A stretch of 64,000 bases of DNA from Pontibaca methylaminivorans (GCF_900156525.1 NZ_FTPS01000001.1:1612001-1676000), one strand, 5' to 3'. Counted from the first letter of the stretch, positions 16,599 to 24,181 are shown. A program made the numbers and translations. The notes: generated by a model not told the origin, from the sequence alone.

Positions 16599-17437
16599 GC
16601 GCAGTTGCTTCGGAATGGGCGCGTTCGAGGTCGCGCCGTGGGGCCCGCAACAACCGGCCGCGCGACAGCCGTCGCGGCGGTATCGGGCGTGGCAGCGTCA
16701 TTGTGCAGGGTGCGCTGGGGCTTGTGGTTCTGGTTCTGCTCTGGTGGGTTGCCAGCGACATCCTCGCGCCCGAGCAGGGCTTCGCGCGCCGGTTCTCCCC
16801 CGTGGATGCCTTTCCCGCGCTTCTGCGCCTGCTGGCCGGGCCGGACATCTGGGTGCATATGGGGCTCAGCCTGCGGCGGGTTCTGGTCGGGCTCGCCATG
16901 GCGCTGGCGATCGGGGTGCCGGTCGGCCTCTTGATCGGGATCGTCCGCCGGGCCGAGGTCATGACCACGCCGGCGTTCCAGTTCCTGCGCATGATCTCTC
17001 CGCTGTCACTGATGCCGGTTGCCGTGCTTCTGTTCGGGGTTGGTGATGCGCCGATCTATTTCCTGCTGGCTTTCACCACGCTCTGGCCGATCATGCTGAA
17101 TACCGCCGCCGGCGTGCACCGGCTTGATCCGCAATGGCTTCTGCTGGCGAAAAGCCTGGCCGCGACCCGGCGCGAAACCCTGTTCCTGGTGATCCTGCCG
17201 GGCGTGATCGGGCAGGTGCTGACCGGGCTGCGGCTGGCCATCGGCATTGCCTGGATCGTGCTTGTCCCCTGCGAGATGCTGGGCGTGCAGGCGGGGCTCG
17301 GCTATTTCATTCTCGATACCCGCGACCGGCTGTCCTATGACGAACTCATGGCGACGGTGCTCGTGATCGGGGTGGTCGGCTATCTGCTCGACATGGTGGC
17401 ACGCGCGATGATCCGGCGCTTTTCCCCGCCGGCCTGA
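16595..17437 (+). CDS. ABC importer permease (SsuC/NrtB type)
   Basis: 280 residues. The N-terminal tail is Arg-rich and cytoplasmic (residues 5-30), followed by about six transmembrane helices. The EAA-type coupling motif is in LAKSLAATRRETLFLVILPGVIGQVLTGLRLAIGIAWIVLVPCEML, typical of SsuC/TauC/NrtB permeases. The start ATG 16595 overlaps the stop of the binding protein; an in-frame upstream ATG at 16568 lies inside that gene and is not favoured. It is the last gene of the operon. No T-rich terminator directly follows. Confidence 0.88.
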   Translation: MSAVASEWARSRSRRGARNNRPRDSRRGGIGRGSVIVQGALGLVVLVLLWWVASDILAPEQGFARRFSPVDAFPALLRLLAGPDIWVHMGLSLRRVLVGLAMALAIGVPVGLLIGIVRRAEVMTTPAFQFLRMISPLSLMPVAVLLFGVGDAPIYFLLAFTTLWPIMLNTAAGVHRLDPQWLLLAKSLAATRRETLFLVILPGVIGQVLTGLRLAIGIAWIVLVPCEMLGVQAGLGYFILDTRDRLSYDELMATVLVIGVVGYLLDMVARAMIRRFSPPA

Positions 17438-17787
17438 GCCGCTGACAGCCGCGTCACCATGGGCGCGGCGGGGCTGCCCTTCACATATGTCCCCACGAGC
17501 CGGGCCCGGCGGCTGTCGCGGAAAGGGCCCGTCGTCCGTGTGTACGGTTTCCGAACGGCAGGGGCGGGAATGATGCCCGCCTTGCCCGGCCCTGGGCCAT
17601 CTGCCTGCCCCGAATGCATGAAAGCCCCCGCGGAGGGGGCTCCTTGCGTTATAGGCAGCGGAGTGGCGGCAAGCTGGCGGATCAAGCTAGGCTGGTGGAC
17701 CGGCGGCAAAGTCTCCCCGCGATGCCGCGTGATCGGTCCGCGATTCCGCGCCAAGGTGTCGAGCGGAAGAAAGGTGGGAAGAAAGGT
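17438..17787. other. intergenic stretch without a supported gene
   Basis: Lies between the ABC permease and the terminator of the lux locus. The short frames here have no recognisable protein character. It contains the hairpin at 17623-17641 and two direct copies of AAGAAAGGTGG near 17767 and 17778. Nothing else was identified. Confidence 0.5.
17623..17641. terminator. hairpin, possible terminator between convergent units
   Basis: AGCCCCC (17623-17629) pairs with GGGGGCT (17635-17641) around a GCGGA loop. On the minus strand it runs into TTTC, on the plus strand into CCTTG. A weak terminator for either converging transcript is possible. Confidence 0.35.
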
Positions 17788-17827
17788 GGATCGGGCGCGT
17801 TGGGGAGGTGGGATACGCGCCCGATCC
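17788..17827 (-). terminator. long stem-loop ending the luxR-luxI transcript
   Basis: A perfect 12-bp inverted repeat (arms 17788-17799 and 17816-17827, GGATCGGGCGCG and its complement) with a 16-nt loop begins 10 bp past the stop of the membrane protein gene. On the minus strand it is followed by a pyrimidine tract (ACCTTTCTTCC). It fits a terminator, though the T-run is short. Confidence 0.55.
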
Positions 17828-17837
17828 GGCAGGGCTA

Positions 17838-18167
17838 CTACCGGCGGCCCTGATTCATGAAGGCAGCATATGCCTCGCGTGCGCTTTCGGTGCCGTATGT
17901 GTCACCCCGTCGCGGCAGCCGCACCAGCGGTGCGCCTGATCTCCGGTAGCGCGATTCGGGTGCCATCCGGTGCGGCCGTCGGTCGCTCGGGCCATGGGAT
18001 GACCGCCGGTTGCGGAACGCCCAGATCGCGGCCGAGGTTATGAGCGCCATGTTGCCCGCGAGGACATAGGCGCCGATGATCGACCAGAAGGACGCGCCCA
18101 GAATGGCGGCGATCACGGCGGCCAGCAGGCCGAAGAACGCCCCGATGATGATGAATGCGATGATCAT
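17838..18167 (-). CDS. small membrane protein of unknown function
   Basis: 109 residues. Two hydrophobic helices (about residues 1-25 and 29-50: MIIAFIIIGAFFGLLAAVIA and SIIGAYVLAGNMALITSAAIW) are followed by an Arg/Ser/Pro-rich cytoplasmic-looking tail. It is not a family I recognise. It starts 12 bp after the luxI stop on the same strand and is followed by a strong stem-loop, so it is probably the last gene of the luxI transcript. Linkage to luxI suggests quorum-controlled expression, but nothing in the protein shows a role in signalling. Confidence 0.6.
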   Translation of the reverse strand: MIIAFIIIGAFFGLLAAVIAAILGASFWSIIGAYVLAGNMALITSAAIWAFRNRRSSHGPSDRRPHRMAPESRYRRSGAPLVRLPRRGDTYGTESAREAYAAFMNQGRR

Positions 18168-18179
18168 GACCGGAGCCCC

Positions 18180-18878
18180 CTAGGCTGCGGCCGACGACGC
18201 ATGCGACTGGCCTGCCGTATGCGGCAAGGGCATGTCGCCGGCGAGCGCCTGCTCCATCTCGGGGGTCGCGAACACGTCGCCGCTGATGCCGGCAAAGGCG
18301 CGCAGGCGGTTGATCCGCTCGTCCGAGCAGTCAAGCAGCGCGGCGAGCGCCGAAGTCTTGCCCATGGGGGTGGTGCGTCCGATGTAATCATAAGGCGCGC
18401 AGTCGGAACGCTTGAGCACGCGATCCATGATCGGGTCGATCACGGTCACGATGTCGGCAATCCCCGCATCCTGCGCATATTCCAGGGATCCCACCATCAG
18501 TTCGCAGGTCGCATAGCTGACCGAATTGCGCGAACGCCCGCGCCCGAGCGCGGCGGTATCCACGCAGAAACGGGTCGATTCCCAAAGCGTTGCACTGCGC
18601 AGCGGCGGTTCGCCGTCCAGGATTTCGTGGAACACATCGGCCAGCATGTGCGGACCGGTGGTCTGAAGCGCGCGAACGCAGGACACCACGTGCCCCTCGT
18701 CGTTCAGGCCGATTACATAGGCCGGATCGAGCGCGTCGAACATGTCGATCTCTCGCCCGTTCACGACATCGACATCCCAGCCCAGACGCTCACCAAATAC
18801 ACGGGCACGCAAAGCAAACATTTCGTCAAGCAGACGGCCATAGCGGCCACGGTTAATTCCATCCACAACGATGATCAT
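18180..18878 (-). CDS. luxI: acyl-homoserine-lactone synthase (LuxI family)
   Basis: Makes N-acyl homoserine lactone signals from S-adenosylmethionine and acyl-ACP. 232 residues with the conserved N-terminal set: Arg and Phe in MFALRARVFGERLGW, Trp in LGWDV, the Asp pair in EIDMFDALDPAYVIG, Arg in VSCVRALQTTGPHMLADVF, and later ATLWESTRFCVD. The C-terminal third (after about 200) is Ala/His-rich and probably flexible. It lies downstream of the luxR gene on the same strand with a 181-bp gap that could hold its own promoter. The acyl chain cannot be predicted. Confidence 0.93.
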   Translation of the reverse strand: MIIVVDGINRGRYGRLLDEMFALRARVFGERLGWDVDVVNGREIDMFDALDPAYVIGLNDEGHVVSCVRALQTTGPHMLADVFHEILDGEPPLRSATLWESTRFCVDTAALGRGRSRNSVSYATCELMVGSLEYAQDAGIADIVTVIDPIMDRVLKRSDCAPYDYIGRTTPMGKTSALAALLDCSDERINRLRAFAGISGDVFATPEMEQALAGDMPLPHTAGQSHASSAAA

Positions 18879-18937
18879 TTCTCTACTCCCCTCGAATAGA
18901 TGACATGACCAGTATCATGCGGATGTCGCAGTTTTGG

Positions 18938-18957
18938 CTATTGGGGAAATCCCGTAG
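18938..18957 (-). promoter_or_regulatory. weak 20-bp dyad upstream of luxI, possible lux box
   Basis: The 20-bp element begins CTA, ends TAG and has GG/CC inner arms, but only 5 of 10 arm positions pair. It lies 60-80 bp before the luxI start, the expected place for a LuxR site. The similarity to known lux boxes is poor. Confidence 0.25.
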
Positions 18958-18970
18958 GCGGAATTAAGCC

Positions 18971-18983
18971 ATTTGAATCAAAT
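18971..18983. promoter_or_regulatory. perfect dyad ATTTGA-A-TCAAAT between luxR and luxI
   Basis: A 13-bp perfect palindrome with 6-bp arms in an AT-rich patch 93 bp before the luxI start. It could be an operator. No regulator can be assigned. Confidence 0.35.
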
Positions 18984-19059
18984 TCTTGAGCGGGATTCGC
19001 CGGCATTTCGCCGGTTTCGGCCCGGATCCGGGGCCAAAGAATCGGTCCCTTCCGCCGGT

Positions 19060-19761
19060 TCAGGCCGGGTAGATGAGGCCCCGCGCAATGGCGCGCCCGA
19101 TGGCCTGGGCCGTGGTCAGCGCCGCCAGCTTTTCCCGCGCCGAGCGCAGGTGGACCTCGATCGTGCGGGGCGAGATCGCAAGGATCTCCGCCGCGTCCTG
19201 CTGCGACTTTCCGGCAGCGATCCATTGCAGGATCTCGACCTCGCGCGAGGACAGCGACGGCACCGCCAGAACCGATGTCAGCGTATCCGACTGCACCACA
19301 TGGTCATGAAGGTGGACGGCCGCCTGCTGCAGATCGCCGATGACCTTGGACTTGAGCAGGCGCCATTCATGCGCCGAGCAACTGCGGCTCACGCTGAACA
19401 GGCCGATGTCGCCGAACGGGCCGCGCACCGGGATCGTCAGCCCCTGGTCGGGAACGCCGTAATCATGCGCGGCGCGGAATATGGTGTCGAATGCCGGCTC
19501 GCCCCGGATTCTGCCCCAATCTACCGGGGCAACGCTGCGGCTGGCCACATGCAGCGCCGGATCGCGATTTTCGAAATGCTGCGAAACGTAATGTTCGCGC
19601 CATTCACTTGGATAGTTGACGACGCCATGAAACGTCTGGGCGACCGGATTGGTGCCGGCATAGGCCGCAAAGTCCAGCTCATGAGTCTGGCATATCGAAT
19701 CCAGATAACCCTCGAGATCTTTCTCCGCATCGGGGAACGTGCTGAGATCTATTACGGCCAT
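19060..19761 (-). CDS. luxR: LuxR-family quorum-sensing regulator
   Basis: 233 residues. The N-terminal autoinducer-binding domain (about 10-160) has the family pattern with WREHYVSQHFENRDPALHVASRSVAPVDWG, including the Tyr/Asp/Pro/Trp residues that line the AHL pocket, and later GLTIPVRGPFGDIGLFSVS. The C-terminal GerE-type helix-turn-helix (about 168-230) reads LSSREVEILQWIAAGKSQQDAAEILAISPRTIEVHLRSAREKL. It is transcribed toward luxI. Direct tandem order luxR then luxI suggests a self-contained circuit. No obvious strong ribosome site precedes the ATG at 19761. Confidence 0.93.
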   Translation of the reverse strand: MAVIDLSTFPDAEKDLEGYLDSICQTHELDFAAYAGTNPVAQTFHGVVNYPSEWREHYVSQHFENRDPALHVASRSVAPVDWGRIRGEPAFDTIFRAAHDYGVPDQGLTIPVRGPFGDIGLFSVSRSCSAHEWRLLKSKVIGDLQQAAVHLHDHVVQSDTLTSVLAVPSLSSREVEILQWIAAGKSQQDAAEILAISPRTIEVHLRSAREKLAALTTAQAIGRAIARGLIYPA

Positions 19762-20219
19762 GAGCAGGTTTTCTCAATAAATTCTTGTGGTTACCTATCA
19801 ACTTGTAACGCCTTCGGTTGCGGTCCGATGGGCCTGAAAACAACGGCATGCGCCGGATCGGGATGAACAAATGAGAACTATGGAAACATTTTCGTTACCG
19901 CGATCGCCATTGGCGGTCACTCTGTCCCAGGCTCATACGGATTCCCGGTTGATCAAGGATATGACTGCCTGACACAAGGGAATCTGACATTGAAAACAAT
20001 AATGTCAAACGGAGTTTGGTTAAAAGCGGTCAGATAATCGGGGACCGTCTCCTGCTTGTCGGGCGCCGCACAGAGTGATTCGGGAGGGCAAATCGGAGTT
20101 GTTCATGCACTCGCGCGGCAGGGTCGTGTCAACAGGAGAAATGTGCCCCGAGCCCGTGTTTTTCCATGCCATGGCCCCGCGGATGACCGCCCCGGGAGTG
20201 TCCTTTCGCCGCTCGCGGA
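19762..20219. other. AT-richer intergenic region upstream of luxR
   Basis: 458 bp with no supported gene. The part from about 19760 to 20040 is visibly lower in GC than its neighbours. It contains an inverted repeat TGACATT (19985-19991) / AATGTCA (20001-20007) with a 9-nt A-rich spacer. On the minus strand this overlaps a TTGACA-like -35 element. It probably carries the luxR promoter. Confidence 0.45.
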
Positions 20220-21470
20220 TCAGGTGCCGGTAAAGGCGGGCGGCGGCACCGCAAGGCCCGCGCGCAGCTCGCGTTCGTGGAATTCCCGCTCGGAATCCCC
20301 GGTCATGCGGCCGAGCGCGCGCGCCAGATCGAAGAACCCCCGCCGCGGCATGCCCCCGGCCCCGCGCCCCACCACCCGGGCCGCGATGAAGGGGCGCCCG
20401 GTCACGCTGTCCTCGCGCATCAGATCCTCGAGCGCCGCCGTCACCTTGCGGACCGAACCGGGCGCGTACATGCCAAGCCCGCGTGCAAGCTGGCCATAGG
20501 TGATCGGGATCGCGCCCGCCGGCAGGGTTTCGAGATAGGCGCGCACCTCGCGCGGGAAGGTCAGCGCCGCCTGCTCTGCGGGGGAAATCTCCCGCGGGGG
20601 CGGCACTTCGCGTGCGCTCCCGTCGGGGAGGACATCGGCCGCCCATGCGCGGTCGCGGCTGCGCGCGACCACCCGGGTCTGGTCGGAATAGGGCGCCGGG
20701 CGCGCCTGCGAACTGATGATGATCGAGCCCGCCGCAAGCCCCGCGTGGAGCGCATCCGGCGTCAGCCCCAGACGCGGCGCAAGGTAATCCGGGTCGATCA
20801 CCAGTTCGCCGTCTTCCCAGCCGATGTGGTCGGGCGGAATCGCGCGGTGGAAGCTCGGGCTCTGGCCGGTGCTGCTCTTGTAGAAGGGGTTCTCGCCGCT
20901 CGCGTGGTCGGTGATGTCGACGATCTCGGCGATCTGGGGCAGGGCCGCGCGCAGGATGGTCTCGACCCCGCGCCGCAAAGTCAGCGCCGACGAGGCGCAA
21001 CCCTGGCAGCCGCCGCCCATGCGGATATAGACATTGCCGTTCTCGACGCTTTCGGCGGTGACTTCGCCGCCGTGGCTTGCGATCGAGGGGTTGGCCTTGC
21101 TGTCCAGCAGTTCGTTTACCGCCCGCAGCAGGGCCGCGTCGCTTTCCTTTGTGTGGGTCGGCGCCTGCACGCTGCCGAGCGGCTCACCGGTCGCGTCCAG
21201 CACATGCCGCAGCGCCGCAGCGATCGGCGCCTTGAGTTCGTCCCAGTCGCGGCGCGAGGTCCGCGTCACCAGCACGGTTTCCCCGCTCACCTGCACCCGG
21301 CGCACGCCGTCGATCGCGAACAGCGCCTGCGCAAGCGGCGCATCGCTTTCGCCGTTCTCGAACAGGGCCGAGCGGCCCTCCTGCACCGGCGCCTCGAGGA
21401 TGAAGCGCATGAGCAGGGGCTGGCCCGGGCTGCCCTGGGCGCGGATGCGGCGGCGCGCGGGTTCAGACAT
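20220..21470 (-). CDS. NifU-domain protein fused to a DUF6522-like and a C-terminal domain
   Basis: 416 residues in several parts. About 20-90 resembles the Nfu N-terminal scaffold-like domain (IDGVRRVQVSGETVLVTR). About 110-185 is a NifU C-terminal Fe-S domain with the cluster motif GGGCQGCASSALTLRRGVE (CxxC). About 215-285 (DGELVIDPDYLAPRLGLTPDALHAGLAAGSI) looks like the DUF6522 family and resembles the small protein at 23858. The rest (PREVRAYLETLPAGAIPITYGQLARGLGMYAPGSVRKV) resembles a small helical/winged domain I cannot name. Start ATG 21470 overlaps the mrp stop by 8 bp, so the two are co-translated. It likely hands Fe-S clusters on together with Mrp; the role of the extra domains is unknown. 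Confidence 0.8.
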   Translation of the reverse strand: MSEPARRRIRAQGSPGQPLLMRFILEAPVQEGRSALFENGESDAPLAQALFAIDGVRRVQVSGETVLVTRTSRRDWDELKAPIAAALRHVLDATGEPLGSVQAPTHTKESDAALLRAVNELLDSKANPSIASHGGEVTAESVENGNVYIRMGGGCQGCASSALTLRRGVETILRAALPQIAEIVDITDHASGENPFYKSSTGQSPSFHRAIPPDHIGWEDGELVIDPDYLAPRLGLTPDALHAGLAAGSIIISSQARPAPYSDQTRVVARSRDRAWAADVLPDGSAREVPPPREISPAEQAALTFPREVRAYLETLPAGAIPITYGQLARGLGMYAPGSVRKVTAALEDLMREDSVTGRPFIAARVVGRGAGGMPRRGFFDLARALGRMTGDSEREFHERELRAGLAVPPPAFTGT

Positions 21471-22653
21471 CCTCGGCCTCGACACTGTCGAGTTCGCGCA
21501 GCGCCGGCCAGGTGTAGATGCTGGAGTTGTGGCGGTCGCTGAAGGCCACGCCGATCGCGTAGTTGCCGACGCTCCAGATCCGAGTCGGCGCAACGTCGAG
21601 CGGCACGAGCTTCGGATCGACGAGCCGCTTGCCGCTCAACTCGTCCCGGCAGGCTGCGCAATGGCAGGCAAGGCGCAATTCGCGCGGGTCAATGGTCTGC
21701 GACTGCCCGTCCGACCAGTGGATCGTGAGCCCGGTCGGGTCGTAATCCAGCGCCATGGGCCGCTCGGCCGCGCCATGGGTGGCCGGGTCGGGCTTTCCCT
21801 TGCCGCTGGCAATATCCCAGTCGAAGGGGATGGCGATGCCGCCCGCGTTTTCCACCCCGCCCGACAGCATCTCGGCGATCGAGCGATAGGCCTCGGCGGC
21901 GGGGCTGTTTGGTGCGATTTCGATCACCGGCCTGCCGCTGTCGCCGCTGTCCACGATCGCCGGGTCGAGCGGGATCGCCCCGAGAAACGGAACGCCGAGG
22001 TTCTCCGCGATCTTCCGCCCGCCGCCGTGGTGAAAGATATGCGTGACCTCGCCGCAGCCCGGGCAGGTAAAGCCGCTCATGTTCTCGATGATGCCGAGAA
22101 TCGGCACCTTGACCTGTTCCATCATGCGCAGCCCGCGCCGCGCGATCTTGAGGCTGACGTCCTGCGGGGTGCTGACCACCACTGCCCCGGCCAGCGGAAA
22201 GGCCTGCGCCAGCGTCAACTGGATGTCGCCCGTTCCCGGCGGCAGGTCCAGCAGCAGCATGTCAAGCTCGCCCCAGTTCACCTGGGTGACGAACATCTGC
22301 AGGTATTTCGCGACCATGGGGCCGCGCATGATCGCCGGGCGGTCGTCGGCGGTCAGCATCCCCATGGAGATCACCTTGACGCCATGCGCCTCGGCCGGGA
22401 TCACCTTGTGATCCGGTGTCATCTCGGGGGGCTGGTTGCCGGGCAGGCCGAGCATTCCCGGAATCGAGGGGCCGTAGAGGTCGGCATCCACGAGCCCGAC
22501 CTTCAGGCCCTGTCGCGCCAGCATCACGGCGAGGTTCGCGGTGACGGTCGATTTCCCGACGCCGCCCTTGCCGCTGCTGATCGCGATCATGCGCCCGAGT
22601 GACGCAAGCGGGCTGGATTGCGTATCGGATTGAGAAGGTTTGCTGGTGGCCAA
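21463..22653 (-). CDS. mrp: Mrp/NBP35-family Fe-S carrier ATPase with C-terminal DUF971 domain
   Basis: 396 residues. The N-terminal P-loop ATPase (about 15-270) has the deviant Walker A SSGKGGVGKSTVTANLAVML, LVDADLYGPSIPGMLG, LLLDLPPGTGDIQLTL and the cluster-binding CPGCG in NMSGFTCPGCGEVTHIF. After a linker a second domain (about 300-390) reads LDYDPTGLTIHWSDGQ, LRLACHCAACRDELSG, which matches DUF971/GBBH-like N-terminal domains; these are usually separate or on the N side of Mrp-related proteins. Mrp proteins bind and deliver Fe-S clusters. It overlaps the NifU-domain gene. Confidence 0.9.
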   Translation of the reverse strand: MATSKPSQSDTQSSPLASLGRMIAISSGKGGVGKSTVTANLAVMLARQGLKVGLVDADLYGPSIPGMLGLPGNQPPEMTPDHKVIPAEAHGVKVISMGMLTADDRPAIMRGPMVAKYLQMFVTQVNWGELDMLLLDLPPGTGDIQLTLAQAFPLAGAVVVSTPQDVSLKIARRGLRMMEQVKVPILGIIENMSGFTCPGCGEVTHIFHHGGGRKIAENLGVPFLGAIPLDPAIVDSGDSGRPVIEIAPNSPAAEAYRSIAEMLSGGVENAGGIAIPFDWDIASGKGKPDPATHGAAERPMALDYDPTGLTIHWSDGQSQTIDPRELRLACHCAACRDELSGKRLVDPKLVPLDVAPTRIWSVGNYAIGVAFSDRHNSSIYTWPALRELDSVEAEDV

Positions 22654-22733
22654 GCTGGACTCCTGTCAGTCTGGTTCGCGGGTGGCCCTGCGCATATGGC
22701 GCCGGGCCTCCTGAATCGCAAGTTTCGCGTCAC

Positions 22734-23366
22734 TCACTCTGCTGCGGCTTCAAGCACGCCGCAGGCGATGGGCAGGGTGACATGTGCGGGCACATCGCCA
22801 AGCGATTGCACCGTATCGGGCAGATCGGTGCCTTCGGCAACCCCGTGGAGGAACACGACCCGGCGCCCGAAATCAAGCTCCTGCCCGGGGAAGGCTTCGG
22901 CAAAGGCGGCCTCGAGATCGGGAAGCGAGACCTCCTGCTCATAGCTGTAGGCGCCCTCGTCATCGGCGGTCGGGTATCCCTCGGCCTCGATCGCCATGCT
23001 GGCCGGGTCGCCGTGGAAGGGCACCATGGTGGTGCCGGCGGCCGGTTCGGTCTCGATCAGGTCGATGATGCCGTCGTCATTGGTGTCGGCATCGAGCCCG
23101 GGGCAGGTCGAGCTTTCGTCGCCTTCGGCAAAGCCGTGGAAATGCTGGAGATGCACGATCCCGGGCGTGGTGCCGGTGGCGTCGACGCGGATCGTGAGCG
23201 TATCGCCCGCAGCCGTGAGCGTGGCCGTGCCTGCGGCCTCGCTGCCGGCGGTATCGGCATTCATGGGCATGAACTCGACGGTCCAGGTGCCGTCCTCGGC
23301 GGATGCCGCGCCGGCGGCGAGAGCGAGCGCCCCGGCGGCGGCAAGGGTGGTCAGCATGCGGGTCAT
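22734..23366 (-). CDS. exported protein with Ca-binding-like loop, unknown function
   Basis: 210 residues with a signal peptide (MTRMLTTLAAAGALALAAGAASA). The mature protein has strands resembling CHRD/SOD-like folds (VHLQHFHGFAEGDESSTCPG) and an EF-hand-like acidic loop DADTNDDGIIDLIE. It contains few Cys and several His (HLQHFHGF), which may bind metal. The family is not certain. The ribosome site AACAAGGAG is present twice because of a perfect 12-bp tandem duplication. It lies 80 bp upstream of mrp on the same strand, downstream of the AhpD-like gene. Confidence 0.7.
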   Translation of the reverse strand: MTRMLTTLAAAGALALAAGAASAEDGTWTVEFMPMNADTAGSEAAGTATLTAAGDTLTIRVDATGTTPGIVHLQHFHGFAEGDESSTCPGLDADTNDDGIIDLIETEPAAGTTMVPFHGDPASMAIEAEGYPTADDEGAYSYEQEVSLPDLEAAFAEAFPGQELDFGRRVVFLHGVAEGTDLPDTVQSLGDVPAHVTLPIACGVLEAAAE

Positions 23367-23375
23367 GGGTCTTTC

Positions 23376-23399
23376 TCCTTGTTGATTTCCTTGTTGATT
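23376..23399. repeat. perfect 12-bp tandem duplication containing the ribosome site
   Basis: TCCTTGTTGATT occurs twice head to tail (23376-23387, 23388-23399). On the minus strand each copy carries an AAGGA ribosome-binding core; the nearer one is 8 nt before the ATG of the exported protein. Confidence 0.85.
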
Positions 23400-23440
23400 G
23401 ACGTGGTGAATCCTGCTGCGGCTGCTCTGCCCCGGTTGCT

Positions 23441-23465
23441 GTCAGCCCTTGTGGTCAGCCCTTGT
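23441..23465. repeat. 12-bp direct repeat at the 3' end of the AhpD-like gene
   Basis: GTCAGCCCTTGT occurs at 23441-23452 and 23454-23465, one base apart. The second copy contains the stop codon of the gene at 23455; the first is an untranslated duplicate. Confidence 0.85.
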
Positions 23466-23796
23466 TCGCGGCCTTTTCGATCTCGTCCAGCGCCAGCGCT
23501 GAATGGGCATAGGCGCCGCCCGCGCGCATCTCGGCAGCGACCCAGATCGCCTCCATGATCTGGGCATCCGTGGCGCCGTGGCGCAGCGCCGATCTGGTGT
23601 GGCCGCGAATGCAATAGGGGCACTGGGTCACATGGGCCACGGCGACGGCGATCAGTTGCTTGGTGGTCGCGTCAAGCGCGCCATCGGCAAAGACGGCCTT
23701 GCTGAAATCCGCAAACGCCGCGCTGGCCTGCGGCGTGAGTTCCCGCCGCGTCCTGCCGAGTTCGCCCGTGTTGCCGGGAAAGATCGTATCCGACAT
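23455..23796 (-). CDS. AhpD-family carboxymuconolactone-decarboxylase-like protein
   Basis: 113 residues, a short single-domain AhpD protein. The core is TKQLIAVAVAHVTQCPYCIRGHTRSALRHGAT, with the CxxC pair and the His six residues on as in alkylhydroperoxidase D-like enzymes. It probably acts as a thiol peroxidase or redox partner. The start ATG 23796 is preceded by AAGGAG (GGAAAGGAGCGACC), which decides against a longer in-frame frame reaching 24066. The upstream neighbour is the DUF6522 gene 61 bp away, same strand. Confidence 0.86.
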   Translation of the reverse strand: MSDTIFPGNTGELGRTRRELTPQASAAFADFSKAVFADGALDATTKQLIAVAVAHVTQCPYCIRGHTRSALRHGATDAQIMEAIWVAAEMRAGGAYAHSALALDEIEKAANKG

Positions 23797-23857
23797 GGTC
23801 GCTCCTTTCCGAATGACTGCCCGGACCCGCCCTTGATTCTCGGTGCGCCGGGACTGA

Positions 23858-24118
23858 TCACCGCACCATTCCGGCAGGCGCGGGGGCCGCGACGCGGGGC
23901 CTGCCGCCGTCGTCCAGTTCCACGCGCGTGTTGCTGTCGGCGGCAAAGAATACGGGAAGGGCGCGGTTGTCCTGATCGCCGTCGCCGCGTTCGAACCAGT
24001 GCGAAATCGCCCCGGTATGCAGCCTTGTCTCGAATTCCTCGGCGGTGGTGCCGAATGCTTCGGCAAGTGCTGCGGTGTCGATCACGGTGCGGCCATCGGC
24101 CATGAGTGTAAAGGACAT
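23858..24118 (-). CDS. DUF6522-like small protein
   Basis: 86 residues, no signal peptide. It is built of a helix-rich N-terminal half (TVIDTAALAEAFGTTAEEFETRLHTGAISHWFERG) and a strand-rich C-terminal half (RVELDDGGRPRV). It resembles the DUF6522 family and the middle domain of the NifU-fusion protein at 20220. Start: the minus-strand GGAGGG sits 7-8 nt before ATG 24118, while the ATG at 24124 is only one base from it, so 24118 is chosen. No function is known. It probably shares a transcript with the AhpD-like and exported-protein genes. Confidence 0.65.
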   Translation of the reverse strand: MSFTLMADGRTVIDTAALAEAFGTTAEEFETRLHTGAISHWFERGDGDQDNRALPVFFAADSNTRVELDDGGRPRVAAPAPAGMVR

Positions 24119-24181
24119 CTGCATCCCTCCTGCGCCGCTTCGGGCGACCACGACACGGGTTGAAATATACAGCGCACAAAC

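Noticed and set aside
17640..17710. Possible second tRNA-like region
   Set aside because: No acceptor or T-arm (GGTTCGA-type) could be folded.
18938..18957. Confident lux box
   Set aside because: Only half of the arm positions pair and it does not match known lux-box cores; listed as weak only.
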